A stretch of 64,000 nucleotides of DNA, from contig NZ_PNRF01000019.1 in assembly GCF_002879615.1 (NCBI RefSeq), positions 62,001 through 126,000 on the forward strand. The letters run 5' to 3'. This stretch comes from Billgrantia endophytica (GTDB taxonomy: Bacteria > Pseudomonadota > Gammaproteobacteria > Pseudomonadales > Halomonadaceae). The position numbers were made by a program, and so were the translations under genes. A model generated the notes under the pieces. The model saw only the letters and a list, made by a program, of their open reading frames with translations, did no database searches and was not told where the DNA came from. Shown piece after piece: positions 8,234 to 17,297 of the stretch. The stretch's first letter is position 1. Each line of letters opens with the position of its first letter.

Positions 8234-10384
8234 TCAAGCGGGCATGTCGTTGGCCTTGGCATCACGCGACCAGACCCGATGTTGCCCCATGGCGTCACGG
8301 AAGGGCGTGAAGATATCATCCACCGAGCTGCCCACCACGATGCCGTCCTCTGCCGTGGGGACATTGGCGGCAATCAGCAGGCCCTTTCCCTCGGCGATAG
8401 CGGCGATGGCCTTGAGGTGCTTATAAGCCTCCTGTACGTAGTATAGCCCCAGGCCGGACCGGGAGAGCGCCGTGGCACTGTCGTCGCCGCCGGCGACGAT
8501 CACCGCATCCACGGCCACCGACGGCATGCCGTTGAGCATGGCGTCGGGCACCACCATCTGTCCGTTCGTGGCCTTGACCGGTGCCATGCTGGGTGCGATG
8601 ACCAGTCCTTCGGCGCCTTCCGCCTCAAGCCTGGCCTTGGCCGCTTCAACCTGGTCGGCATCGACGCCATCCGCCACCAGGATGGCGACCTTGCGGTACT
8701 TGATATTGTCCGGCAGGCGTGCCATCAGGCTCAGCGCAGGCGACTCCTTGAGTGAGCTGCTGCCCAACTGTTCAGGCGGAGCGGGCTTGGTGGACGGTGT
8801 CTCGACACCGTGCATCTCGCCCACCCGGCGCGCCAGCTCCAGATCGATGTTGGGCAGGATCTCCTGGATCACCCGCTCGCGAATCCAGGGGCGCTGGACC
8901 TTGGACAGCTCGAAGGCGTAGGCGGCGATGATGTGCTCCTTTTCCACGTCGGTCTGGCTGTTCCAGAACAGCGTGGCCTGGGAATAGTGATCGCCGAACG
9001 ACTCGCTGCGGGCGCGGATCTTGTTGGCGTCGATTCGCTCGTGATAGCTCTCGAACCCACCATTCTCGGGCGCCGGCGGGGTTTCGGTCGGCCAGCCACC
9101 ATCGATCGAGTTCGGCTCGTAGGACGCCTGCCCCTTGTTGATCGTCTGGCGATGCATCGAGTCGCGCTGGTTGTTGTGGAAAGGGCACACCGGCTGGTTG
9201 ATGGGAATCTCGTGGAAATTCGGCCCACCGAGACGCAGCATCTGGGTATCGAGGTAGGAGAACAACCGCCCCTGCAGCAGCGGATCGTTGCTGAAGTCGA
9301 TGCCAGGCACCACGTGGGCGGGGTTGAACGCCACCTGTTCGGTCTCGGCAAAGAAGTTGTCCGGGTTGCGGTTGAGCACCATCTTGCCGATCAGCGTGAC
9401 CGGCACCTGCTCTTCGGGAATGATCTTGGTGGGATCGAGGATATCGAAGTCGAACTTGTGCTCGTCCTCCTCCTCCACCACCTGGATACCCAGCTCGTAC
9501 TCGAGGTAATCGCCATTCTCGATGTCCTCCCACATCATGCGGCGATTGAAGTCGGGATCGCGCCCCCACAGCTTCTGCGCCTCATCCCAGATCAGCGAGC
9601 AGGTCCCGGCCAGCGGCTTCCAGTGGAACTTGACGAAGCGCGACTTGCCCTGCTTGTCGATCATGCGAAAGGTGTGTACACCGAAACCCTCCATGTTGCG
9701 GTAATGCCGCGGGAAGCCCCGATCCGACATGGTCCAAAGCACCATGTGGGTGGACTCCGGCATCAGTGAAACGAAGTCCCAGAAGGTGTCATGGGCTGAC
9801 TGGCCCTGGGGTATCTCGTTGTGCGGCTCGGGCTTCACAGCGTGCACGAAGTCGGGAAACTTGATCGCATCCTGGATGAAGAAGACCGGCATGTCGTTGC
9901 CGACCAGATCCCAGACCCCCTCGTCGGTATAGAACTTGGTGGCGAAGCCGCGTACGTCACGAACGGTGTCGTTGGAACCGCGCGCGCCCTGTACGGTGGA
10001 AAAGCGTACGAAGACCGGGGTCTTCTTGCCCGAGTCCTGGAACAGCCCGGCCTTGGAATACTGGGCGGCATCGTCGTAGGGCTGGAAGTAGCCGTGGGCC
10101 GCCGCACCACGAGCATGCACGATACGCTCGGGTATGCGCTCGTTATCGAAGTGATTGAGTTTTTCGCGGAAGACGAAATCTTCCAGCAGCGTGGGGCCCC
10201 GTTCGCCCGCCTTCAGCGAATTATGGTTGTCGGCGATCCGCGTGCCATGATTGGTACGCAGGTCGTGTCCCGTGGCATCGCTACGGTAGCCTTCCAGGTT
10301 TTCCGACTTGCTCTGCTCGGTGGTCTTGAACTCCGTGTCGTTGGCCTCGCCGCTGTTGGGTTCCGTATGGGGATTGTTCGCCAT
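8234..10384 (-). CDS. katE: Large-subunit (clade 2) monofunctional catalase, KatE/HPII type
   Basis: Haem catalase of 716 residues that splits hydrogen peroxide into water and oxygen. It aligns along its length with E. coli HPII as I remember it. The distal His is in RIVHARGAAAHG, the distal Asn in LVGNDMPVFF, and the proximal Tyr haem ligand in GRLFSYLDTQ. After the core (to about residue 540) comes the C-terminal flavodoxin/DJ-1-like domain typical of large-subunit catalases (KVAILVADGVDADQVEA, residues about 575-710). AAGGAG lies about 10 nt before the ATG. The gene stands alone; the region upstream has an unusual nested inverted repeat listed separately. In E. coli katE is under RpoS control; no direct evidence for that is visible here. 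Confidence 0.96.
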   Translation of the reverse strand: MANNPHTEPNSGEANDTEFKTTEQSKSENLEGYRSDATGHDLRTNHGTRIADNHNSLKAGERGPTLLEDFVFREKLNHFDNERIPERIVHARGAAAHGYFQPYDDAAQYSKAGLFQDSGKKTPVFVRFSTVQGARGSNDTVRDVRGFATKFYTDEGVWDLVGNDMPVFFIQDAIKFPDFVHAVKPEPHNEIPQGQSAHDTFWDFVSLMPESTHMVLWTMSDRGFPRHYRNMEGFGVHTFRMIDKQGKSRFVKFHWKPLAGTCSLIWDEAQKLWGRDPDFNRRMMWEDIENGDYLEYELGIQVVEEEDEHKFDFDILDPTKIIPEEQVPVTLIGKMVLNRNPDNFFAETEQVAFNPAHVVPGIDFSNDPLLQGRLFSYLDTQMLRLGGPNFHEIPINQPVCPFHNNQRDSMHRQTINKGQASYEPNSIDGGWPTETPPAPENGGFESYHERIDANKIRARSESFGDHYSQATLFWNSQTDVEKEHIIAAYAFELSKVQRPWIRERVIQEILPNIDLELARRVGEMHGVETPSTKPAPPEQLGSSSLKESPALSLMARLPDNIKYRKVAILVADGVDADQVEAAKARLEAEGAEGLVIAPSMAPVKATNGQMVVPDAMLNGMPSVAVDAVIVAGGDDSATALSRSGLGLYYVQEAYKHLKAIAAIAEGKGLLIAANVPTAEDGIVVGSSVDDIFTPFRDAMGQHRVWSRDAKANDMPA

Positions 10385-10431
10385 ATTCTAAGCACTCCTT
10401 GTCGGTGATGTCGCTCAACCCTTCCTTGCGT

Positions 10432-10500
10432 ATTCCGCACCATCCAGGCCATGTCGACTTCCTGTGAGCCTGGTACCGACGATGCCATGTGGTGCGGAAT
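10432..10500. repeat. Nested inverted repeat (two-tier stem) upstream of katE
   Basis: The outer arms ATTCCGCACCA (10432-10442) and TGGTGCGGAAT (10490-10500) are perfect complements over 11 bp. Inside them, CCAGGC (10444-10449) pairs with GCCTGG (10468-10473). There is no U-tract on either side, so it is a poor terminator candidate. It starts 48 nt upstream of the katE start codon and could be a protein-binding cruciform or a leader RNA structure. Confidence 0.55.
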
Positions 10501-10662
10501 CACTGTCTCACTTGACAAGGTAGTCGCCCCCATGGAGATGGCCTAATCGAGAGGGACTATGACGCTGAAAGTTTTTCGCTTCATATCCTATCCCTCCCTC
10601 GACTCCCCCGGCGCATCGCCGGTACACCAGTGAGCCGAGCGCACAGGGCGCGAACGGAAACC

Positions 10663-10700
10663 AAAAAGGCCCGAGCCCTGTGCAGTACAGAACTCGGGCC
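10663..10700 (-). terminator. Rho-independent terminator of the GlsB-type gene
   Basis: Stem GGCCCGAG/CTCGGGCC (10668-10675 with 10693-10700) and an internal GTACTGCAC-type palindrome. An A-run at 10663-10667 gives the U-tract when read on the minus strand. It is about 95 nt past the stop of the gene at 10795. Confidence 0.75.
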
Positions 10701-10794
10701 ATGGCCACCGGCTGAAAGAGCCAACCGGCCAACAATTGGGTCAGTTCACGATGACCCGAGCCGTTCGTGTTCCCATCAGGGGCGCTTGCTCAGG

Positions 10795-11037
10795 CTACGC
10801 CTGCCTGACTTTCGAGATGATCCACAACAGCAACACGGCCCCCACGGTCGCAGTCACCAGCGAGCCGATGAAACCGCCGGCCTGCAACCCCAGCAGGCTG
10901 AACAGGAAACCGCCGATCACCGCGCCCACGATTCCCACGCCGATATTGGCCAGAATGCCAAAGCCACCGCCACGCATGATGTTGCCGGCGATCCAGCCAG
11001 CGAGACCACCGATGATCAGCCAAGCGATCAATCCCAT
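10795..11037 (-). CDS. GlsB/YeaQ/YmgE family stress-response membrane protein
   Basis: Small hydrophobic protein of 80 residues with three predicted membrane helices: MGLIAWLIIGGLAGWIAG, then a Gly-rich segment (GILANIGVGIVGAVIGGFLF), then SLVTATVGAVLLLWIIS. The motif GLIAGWIAG-like plus MRGGGFG and a glycine-zipper middle helix is the transglycosylase-associated/GlsB family pattern. The start at 11037 is chosen over an upstream ATG because AAGGAGA lies 7 nt before it and the family begins MG-L/I-I. Family members are often general-stress induced; the molecular role is unknown. Followed by a good terminator on its own strand. Confidence 0.88.
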   Translation of the reverse strand: MGLIAWLIIGGLAGWIAGNIMRGGGFGILANIGVGIVGAVIGGFLFSLLGLQAGGFIGSLVTATVGAVLLLWIISKVRQA

Positions 11038-11119
11038 ATCGTCTCTCCTTGCCTTATGGTCGATTTCGATGTGTTCGGGTCCCATGGTGCCTCAGCACGG
11101 CGCTTTGGGAAAGCGTAGT

Positions 11120-11674
11120 TCAGAACGACGAACCGGGCTCCTGAAGGAAGTCCAGCTCGGCGGGCGTCGATTCGCGCCCCAGGATGGCGTTGCGGTGGGG
11201 GTAGCGGCCGAAGCGCAGGAGAATGTCGCGGTGCCGATGTTCGAAGTCCAGGTTGTCTTCCAGGCCAGGCTGGTCGAACAGGCGCAAGGCTTCGTCGTGA
11301 ATCTTGAGCGACTCGCTGTGCATATAAGGCATGTACAGGAACACACGCCAGTTCACGGCCAGCTCCTGATCCAGGCCCCGGGATACGGCCTCCTGGGCCA
11401 GCACCAGTGCCATGGGATCCTGGGCAAAGGCCTCCGGCATGTCGCGGAACAGGTTGCGGGAGAACTGATCCAGTATCACGACTTCAGCCAGGCGCCCCAC
11501 TGCCGACCCGCGCCATGGCCATAGCTCACCCAGGGCCGCCGACCGATGAAGGCCGAAGAAGCGCTGGCCGATCCGCGCATCCAGCTCCAGGTCCTTTTGG
11601 AACCACTGCACGGGGGTCAGCTCCTGAAACCAAAAGGCAATCACCTGCTCGGCGGTGGGAGGTATGTCGGACAT
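11120..11674 (-). CDS. DUF924 family protein
   Basis: A 184-residue soluble protein with the features of DUF924: FWFQELTPVQWF near the N-terminus, LAEVVILDQFSRNLFRD in the middle, YMPYMHSESL and HRDILLRFGRYPHRNAILGR towards the end. The fold is all-helical, TPR-like, and no biochemical role is established. The start at 11674 has GGAG about 10 nt upstream and gives MSDIPPTAEQVIAFWF, the usual family N-terminus. It is upstream of, and on the same strand as, the GlsB-type gene with an 82-nt gap, so co-transcription is possible. Confidence 0.9.
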   Translation of the reverse strand: MSDIPPTAEQVIAFWFQELTPVQWFQKDLELDARIGQRFFGLHRSAALGELWPWRGSAVGRLAEVVILDQFSRNLFRDMPEAFAQDPMALVLAQEAVSRGLDQELAVNWRVFLYMPYMHSESLKIHDEALRLFDQPGLEDNLDFEHRHRDILLRFGRYPHRNAILGRESTPAELDFLQEPGSSF

Positions 11675-11819
11675 GTCAGATTCTCCAGGCTGGAGTCGCT
11701 CGCAATCGGAAGTGCCGGAGCGTGCCGCTCGGTCAGGCTTCAACATCCTGATAACATGACATTAGCAGCCATTGCCCGATTCCCCCAGCACTCAGAGTCA
11801 CCCGACCCCAGGAGCCAGC

Positions 11820-12008
11820 ATGTCCCCTCAGGAACTGATCGAAATGTCCACCTTCGCTTTCAACCTGATAGGGCTGGTCATCTGCCTCATTGGCCTGACC
11901 CTGGTCCAGCGCATGACGCAGCGCTGGCCGGGCTACGCCCTCGCCGTCGCCGGTTTCCTCATCGCCGCCCTGCCATTGTTCTACAAGATGCTGGCCACGG
12001 CGCCATGA
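11820..12008 (+). CDS. Small membrane protein, hypothetical
   Basis: A 62-residue protein with two hydrophobic helices, about residues 9-27 (TFAFNLIGLVICLIGLTLV) and 36-57 (ALAVAGFLIAALPLFYKML), joined by a short basic loop (QRMTQRW). The ATG at 11820 has CAGGAG 7-10 nt upstream; the frame opens earlier at 11772 but without a ribosome binding site. I do not recognise a family. It sits between the divergent DUF924 gene and the ycjX-type gene, on the latter's strand. GC-rich third codon positions support that it is real. Confidence 0.6.
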   Translation: MSPQELIEMSTFAFNLIGLVICLIGLTLVQRMTQRWPGYALAVAGFLIAALPLFYKMLATAP

Positions 12009-12095
12009 TGCCCTATTGAGCTGACAACACCTTGCCAGACGCGGCCAACGCCCTCACATTAGCGGCTGAGCTTGCTGCGAAGGGAATTCTCACTG

Positions 12096-13487
12096 ATGCG
12101 CCAGCCTTTGGCACGGGAACTGACCAACCTGATCGAACGCGGTCGCGACCGCCAGCTCCGCCTGGCGGTCACCGGCCTGTCGCGCGCCGGCAAGACCGCC
12201 TTTCTCACCTCGCTGGTCAACCAGCTTCGCCATGCGGGCCTCGAGGCCCGCCTGGACCTGATGCCGGCCGCCCGCGAAGGCCGTCTTCTGGGCGCCCGCC
12301 GGGTCAGCCAATCGAACCTCGGCGTGCCGCGCTTCCCCTACGACCAGGCCATGGCGGCGCTCGATGCCGTTCCACCCTCCTGGCCCGAACCCACCCGCGG
12401 CATCAGCGAGCTGCGCCTGTCGATCCGCTACCGGCCGGCCCGACGCGGCCTGCTGCGGGGCGAAACCGCCGAGCTCAACCTGGACCTGTTCGACTACCCC
12501 GGCGAGTGGCTGCTGGACCTGCCGCTCCTGGGTCACGACTACCGCAGCTGGAGCCGGGCAATGCTGGCCAGCGCCGGCGAACAGCGCCGTGCCCTGCTCG
12601 GCGAATGGGAGAGAGTGGCGGCGGCACTCGACCCCGCCGCCGAGGCCAACGAGGCCGAACTGGCCGACATCGCCAACCTCTATGCGCGTAGCCTGCAGGC
12701 CGCCCGGGAAGCCGGGTTCGCCAATCTGCAGCCGGGTCGATTCCTGTTGCCCGGCGATCTGGATGGCGCACCGGTACTGCAGTTCTTCCCACTGCCGGCC
12801 CTCGGAAACGTCGAGCCCGCCAACCTGGCAAAACTGGCCAAGAATAGCGTCTACACCACTCTGGCCACCCGCTTCCGCCACTATCAGCAGCATATCGTGC
12901 GCCCCTTCTACCGCGACCATTTCCGCCGCTTCGACCGGCAGATCGTGCTGGTGGACGTACTCGGTGCCCTGAATGCCGGACCGGAGCGCTTCGACGACCT
13001 CTCCCAGGCGCTCTCCACGCTGATGCAGAGCTTCGACTATGGCAAGCGCAGCCTGCTGTCACGCCTGTTCGCCCCACGCATCGACCGCCTGGCGATCGCC
13101 GCCACCAAGGCTGACCATGTCACCCCGGAGCAACACGGCAACCTCACCGCCTTGCTGGAAGCGTTACTCGCCGAGCCCCTGAAGGACCTGCGCTATGCGA
13201 ACGTGCCGGTCAAGGCGCTGTCGTTGGCGGCGATACGCGCTACCGAAACCCATGAAGTGGTTCACCAGAAGCAGCGCTCCCCTGCACTGCGCGGTACGAC
13301 GCTTGAAGGCGAGGAAGTGTTGGTATTTCCTGGTGAAGTCCCCGCTCAACTGCCAGGAATCGAGTTCTGGGCTCGCCAAGGGTTCGATTTCCGTGCCTTC
13401 CGCCCCGCTCCGCGGGAAGGGGGCGCCCTACCTCATATTCGATTGGACGCAGCCCTTGACTGGCTGATCGGAGACAAGCTGCGATGA
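12096..13487 (+). CDS. YcjX-type P-loop GTPase (DUF463)
   Basis: A 463-residue nucleotide-binding protein of the YcjX family. The Walker A is GLSRAGKTAF near residue 30; LDLFDYPGEWLLDLP is the Asp-x-x-Gly region typical of this family; AATKADHV fits the guanine-specificity position (T/N-K-x-D). In E. coli the homologue is in the phage-shock regulon with YcjF, and the family is linked to envelope stress; that is family knowledge, not shown here. The start at 12096 follows an AAGGGAA about 10 nt upstream. Its stop overlaps the start of the next gene (ATGA), so the two are translationally coupled. Confidence 0.88.
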   Translation: MRQPLARELTNLIERGRDRQLRLAVTGLSRAGKTAFLTSLVNQLRHAGLEARLDLMPAAREGRLLGARRVSQSNLGVPRFPYDQAMAALDAVPPSWPEPTRGISELRLSIRYRPARRGLLRGETAELNLDLFDYPGEWLLDLPLLGHDYRSWSRAMLASAGEQRRALLGEWERVAAALDPAAEANEAELADIANLYARSLQAAREAGFANLQPGRFLLPGDLDGAPVLQFFPLPALGNVEPANLAKLAKNSVYTTLATRFRHYQQHIVRPFYRDHFRRFDRQIVLVDVLGALNAGPERFDDLSQALSTLMQSFDYGKRSLLSRLFAPRIDRLAIAATKADHVTPEQHGNLTALLEALLAEPLKDLRYANVPVKALSLAAIRATETHEVVHQKQRSPALRGTTLEGEEVLVFPGEVPAQLPGIEFWARQGFDFRAFRPAPREGGALPHIRLDAALDWLIGDKLR

Positions 13488-14557
13488 GTGATCCACGCCA
13501 CGGCAACCATTCCCCCGGGGAGCCTCGCCCCGTCGACCCGCGCCCCGGACGCCAGTTCACCCTGGATGAGCCCGCCCGGACGCCGACGACCGACACCCCG
13601 CGTCCACGGCAAGACTTTGCCTCCGAGCTGCCGACACGACCCCTGGAAGAACCCGCCGAGGGCCCCGCCGAGCAGGCGCTGGCGGTCAGTCTCGGCCGGC
13701 CTCGGAAGCGCCGCTGGGGACTGCTGACACTGCTGGGCGGCGGCCTGACGCTGGGCACGGTGGAGTTCGCCCAGCACCTGCCCGCGGCGCTGACCGGCGG
13801 CGATTGGCTCAGCGGCGGCTGGGCTCTGCTTGGGCTGGGTGCGATCGCCCTGGGCGCCGGTGCCCTGCTGCGTGAAGCCTGGCGACTGCGCCGCCTGCGT
13901 CGGCATGACACGCTGCGTGCGCGGCTGGGCACGTTGCAGGAAGTCGGTACCGACGAGGCCATGGGCCTGGCCAGACGACTCAAGACGCAATTGAAGCTCG
14001 ACGACGACCATCCCCACTGGCAGGCCTTCCTGGCCGCCCACCAGACGCATCACAGTGGAGCCGATGTGCGTCAGCTACTGGCCTACCATCTACTGGCGCC
14101 CCGCGACCGGGAAGCGCGACGCATGATCTCGCGGATGTCCGGTGAGACCGCCATCATGGTGGCAGTCAGTCCGTTGACCCTGGTGGACATGGCACTGGTG
14201 GCCTGGCGCAACCTGGCGATGATCGATCGGATATGCCGCCTCTACGGCCTGGAGCTGGGCTACGCCAGTCGCCTGCGCCTGCTCAGGAGCGTGCTTTACA
14301 ACATGGCCTTCGCCGGGGCGACCGAAATGGCCAGCGAAGCCGGCATGGAGATTCTCTCGCTGAACCTGGCCGGACGGCTCTCGACCCGTGCGGGACAGGG
14401 CATGGGGGTGGGCCTGCTCAGCGCCCGGCTCGGCCTGCGAACCCAGCGACTGACCCGGCCAATCGGCTTCGATAGCGGCGAGGCACCGCGCATGGCCGAC
14501 CTGCGTAGCGAACTCTGGCAACAGCTGCGTCGACTGGAAGTGAAGAAAGTAGAGTGA
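13484..14557 (+). CDS. YcjF/TIGR01620 family inner-membrane protein (DUF697)
   Basis: A 357-residue protein with a long, Pro- and Arg-rich N-terminal cytoplasmic region (residues 1-70), then two close membrane helices around residues 80-130 (LLTLLGGGLTLGTVEFAQ and WALLGLGAIALGAGALL), and a C-terminal half with the DUF697 pattern TAIMVAVSPLTLVDMALVAWRN followed by RLLRSVLYNMAFAGATEM. It overlaps the ycjX-type GTPase by 4 nt, the conserved ycjX-ycjF pairing. The function is unresolved; the GTPase and this membrane protein probably act together at the envelope. Confidence 0.87.
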   Translation: MSDPRHGNHSPGEPRPVDPRPGRQFTLDEPARTPTTDTPRPRQDFASELPTRPLEEPAEGPAEQALAVSLGRPRKRRWGLLTLLGGGLTLGTVEFAQHLPAALTGGDWLSGGWALLGLGAIALGAGALLREAWRLRRLRRHDTLRARLGTLQEVGTDEAMGLARRLKTQLKLDDDHPHWQAFLAAHQTHHSGADVRQLLAYHLLAPRDREARRMISRMSGETAIMVAVSPLTLVDMALVAWRNLAMIDRICRLYGLELGYASRLRLLRSVLYNMAFAGATEMASEAGMEILSLNLAGRLSTRAGQGMGVGLLSARLGLRTQRLTRPIGFDSGEAPRMADLRSELWQQLRRLEVKKVE

Positions 14558-14664
14558 CCTTCGGGGACGGAAGGATTCTTGACCCCGGTCATGACAGTGG
14601 CGCCACGAGACGCTAGTCTCTAACATTAAGGATTCGCCCTCACCCGCCCAGAAGGAAAACAGCC

Positions 14665-15105
14665 ATGTTCAACACCATCCTGGTTCCCGTCGATGGCTCC
14701 GAAGGCGCCAAGAAAGCCCTTTCCGTTGCCTGCCTGCTGGCCAACCAGGCCGATGCCACTCTGCATATCCTCCATATCCCGGAAGAACTCTCCCATGAGA
14801 CGACGCTGGTATGGGGCATCGGGGCCATCGCTATCGAGGCCTCCCGCTCCGAGCGCGAGGGGATTGGCCAGCAGGTGGTGGAAAAGGCCGCCGAAGCCGC
14901 TCGCGAGCAGGGTATCACCAAGATCGAAACCATCATTGGCCACGGAGACCCTGCCCGCACCATCGTCAGCGAGGCAAAGAAACGCGGGGTGGAAGCCATT
15001 GTCCTGGGTAGCCGCGGGCTCAGCGACCTGAAAGGCTTCGTGGTCGGCAGCGTTTCCCACAAGGTCGGCCATGCGGCCACCTGCTCGGTCATTACCGTTC
15101 GCTGA
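14665..15105 (+). CDS. Universal stress protein, UspA family
   Basis: A 146-residue single-domain protein beginning MFNTILVPVDGSEGAKKAL, the standard UspA opening. The ATP-binding motif G-2x-G-9x-G-S/T can be read in VLGSRGLSDLKGFVVGSVS, and the last strand is CSVITVR. This suggests the ATP-binding UspFG/MJ0577-like branch. AGAAGGA lies about 10 nt upstream of the ATG. It is a stand-alone gene between the ycjF-type gene and rnb. Role in stress survival is family knowledge. Confidence 0.93.
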   Translation: MFNTILVPVDGSEGAKKALSVACLLANQADATLHILHIPEELSHETTLVWGIGAIAIEASRSEREGIGQQVVEKAAEAAREQGITKIETIIGHGDPARTIVSEAKKRGVEAIVLGSRGLSDLKGFVVGSVSHKVGHAATCSVITVR

Positions 15106-15269
15106 GGCGGCCTCTGGCCCGGCAGCAGTGCAGGCGTTCCCGTCATCTCCCCAGGTAGCCGTTATCGTTATCGGGGCGTGGTGATTCCGCCCGGGCCAAG
15201 TCACGACGTTTGGCGCCGGCCGCAGGAATCCGTATAGTAGCTCCCTTATCCCGCCACACGTTCGTGACC

Positions 15270-17210
15270 ATGCTGCAGAACAACCCGCTGCTCGCCCAGC
15301 TCAAGCAACAGATCCGTGAGACCACGCCTCGTGCCGAGGGCGTGATCAAGGCCACCGACAAGGGTTTTGGCTTCCTCGAAACCGATGACGGCCAGTCCTA
15401 TTTCGTGCCGCCGCCCGCCATGAAACTGGTGGTCCACGGTGATCGTGTCCAGGCCGTCATTCACGAGAATGGCGACAAGACCTCGGTCGAACCCGACACG
15501 CTGGTGGAAGCCGGCCTGACCCGCTTCATCTCCCGGGTGCAGAAGCGCGAAGGTCGTCTGGCAGTGGTCCCCGACCACCCCTCGATCAAGAACGTGCTCA
15601 AGGCCCGCATCAAGAACAGCCTCGACGAGGCGAGCATCGGTGATGGCGACTGGGTCGTGTCGCGTCTGGTCCGCCACCCGCTCAAGCCCGAAGACCGCGC
15701 CTTCTTCGCCCAGATCGACGAACTGGTTGCCAAGGCCGACGATCCGGCCGTGCCGTGGCGGGTCACCCTGGCCAGGCACGCCCTGGAGCAGGAGTGCCCT
15801 GACGCCGGCAGCGACTGGCCCTTGCTGGATGAAGGCCTGGAGCGCAAGGACCTGACCACCGAACCGTTCTTTACCATCGACAGCGAGAAGACCCGCGACA
15901 TGGACGATGCCCTGCGCATCGAGCCACGACCGGAGGGCGGCTGGCGCCTGACGGTGGCAATCGCCGACCCCACTGCCTATGTGGAAGAGGGCCATGCCAC
16001 CGATCTGGAGGCGCGCACCCGCGCCTTCACCGTCTACCTGCCGGGGCAGAACGTCACCATGCTGCCCGAACAGCTGGCCGACGATCTCTGCTCGCTGTGG
16101 GAGGGAAAGGAACGGCCAGTGCTGGCCTGTATCCTCGAAGTGGAAGCCGACGGCAGCCTGGGCGACTACCGTTTCTTCGCCGCCACCGCGCGCTCCCACG
16201 CCAAACTGGCCTATGACACTGTCTCCGACTGGCTAGAGGAGCAGGGCGACTGGACGCCGGCGGCGGAGATCGCCCCTCAGTTGAAGGCGCTTCGGGACAT
16301 GACCGAGGCGCGCAGCGCCTGGCGCGCCGAACACGCACTGGTGTTCAAGGACCGCCCCGACTTCGTCTTCGAACTGGACCGGGCCGGCAACGTACTCAAC
16401 GTTCGCACCGAGCAGCGGCGCATCGCCAACCGCATGATCGAGGAGTCGATGATCGCCGCGAACGCCTGCTGCGCCGATCTGCTCGCCGACAAGGTCGGTC
16501 ACGGCATCTTCAACGTACACCGGGCCTTCGAGCCGGAGAAGGCCGAAGCCGCGCACGAGTTCCTGACCGCCCAGGAGATCGAGGTCGAGCTCGAGGCGCT
16601 TTCCGAGCTGCCCCGTTACAAGGAGCTCAAGCGCGCACTGGAGAGCCGCGACGACGCCTGGCTGGACGCCCGCCTGCGCCGTTTCCAGGGTTTCACCAGC
16701 ATGTCCGCGCGTCCCGGCCCGCACTTCGGCCTGGGCCTGGCCGCCTACGCCACCTGGACCTCGCCGATCCGCAAGTATGGCGACATGGTCAACCACCGCC
16801 TGATCAAGCGGGTACTCAAGGGCGAGCAGGCGCCGGCGGAAGCCACTCTGGCACTGACCGAGCAACTGACCGAACGACGTCGTCTCAATCGCATGGCCGA
16901 GCGCGACGTCAAGGACTGGCTCTACGTGCGCTACCTGACGCCGGCCGCCAAGGCCCAGGAAGCCTTCGAGGCCGAGATCATCGCCATCAACCGTGGCGGC
17001 ATGCGCGTGCGACTGACGGCCAACGGCGCCACCGCCTTCGTGCCCGCGCCGATGATCCACAGCGACCGCGACAAGGTAGCCATCGACGACAAGGAAGGCC
17101 GTATCCAGGTGGAAGGCGAAGAGCGCTACAAGCTCGGCGACGTCATTCGCGTGGAGCTGGTCGAGGCCCGCGAGGAGACCCGCTCGCTGGTGGCCCGCCC
17201 CGGCGCCTGA
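15270..17210 (+). CDS. rnb: Exoribonuclease II
   Basis: Processive 3'-to-5' exoribonuclease of 646 residues that degrades single-stranded RNA. The opening MLQNNPLLAQLKQQI is nearly the same as E. coli RNase II (MFQDNPLLAQLKQQL), which fixes the start at 15270 despite a weak ribosome binding site; the frame is open 20 codons upstream. Domain order is two cold-shock domains (RAEGVIKATDKGFGFLETD), the RNB catalytic domain with the metal-binding Asp cluster in TRDMDDAL, and a C-terminal S1 domain (FEAEIIAINRGGMRVRL). ATWTSPIRKYGDMVNHRL is the conserved RNB signature. A TATAGT about 30 nt upstream is a possible -10 element. Confidence 0.96.
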   Translation: MLQNNPLLAQLKQQIRETTPRAEGVIKATDKGFGFLETDDGQSYFVPPPAMKLVVHGDRVQAVIHENGDKTSVEPDTLVEAGLTRFISRVQKREGRLAVVPDHPSIKNVLKARIKNSLDEASIGDGDWVVSRLVRHPLKPEDRAFFAQIDELVAKADDPAVPWRVTLARHALEQECPDAGSDWPLLDEGLERKDLTTEPFFTIDSEKTRDMDDALRIEPRPEGGWRLTVAIADPTAYVEEGHATDLEARTRAFTVYLPGQNVTMLPEQLADDLCSLWEGKERPVLACILEVEADGSLGDYRFFAATARSHAKLAYDTVSDWLEEQGDWTPAAEIAPQLKALRDMTEARSAWRAEHALVFKDRPDFVFELDRAGNVLNVRTEQRRIANRMIEESMIAANACCADLLADKVGHGIFNVHRAFEPEKAEAAHEFLTAQEIEVELEALSELPRYKELKRALESRDDAWLDARLRRFQGFTSMSARPGPHFGLGLAAYATWTSPIRKYGDMVNHRLIKRVLKGEQAPAEATLALTEQLTERRRLNRMAERDVKDWLYVRYLTPAAKAQEAFEAEIIAINRGGMRVRLTANGATAFVPAPMIHSDRDKVAIDDKEGRIQVEGEERYKLGDVIRVELVEAREETRSLVARPGA

Positions 17211-17233
17211 GCCACTCTCGCCCCGTAACGAAA

Positions 17234-17264
17234 CCATGCCCCGGTCATCGTGACCGGGGCATGG
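17234..17264. terminator. Bidirectional terminator hairpin between rnb and the DUF1989 gene
   Basis: Perfect 14-bp stem CCATGCCCCGGTCA/TGACCGGGGCATGG with a TCG loop. It lies 24 nt after the rnb stop and 34 nt before the stop of the convergent gene. TCGTTT follows on the plus strand and GTTTCG on the minus strand. Confidence 0.75.
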
Positions 17265-17297
17265 TCGTTTGAGGTGTGGCGTGTCGGTCAGGGCGGC

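Larger units (their letters stand above)
10385..10794. other. 410-bp intergenic region upstream of katE
   Basis: No convincing protein gene. It holds the katE 5' region, a nested inverted repeat at 10432-10500 and a minus-strand terminator at 10663-10700 that ends the glsB-type gene. The remainder has no pattern I can name. Confidence 0.6.
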
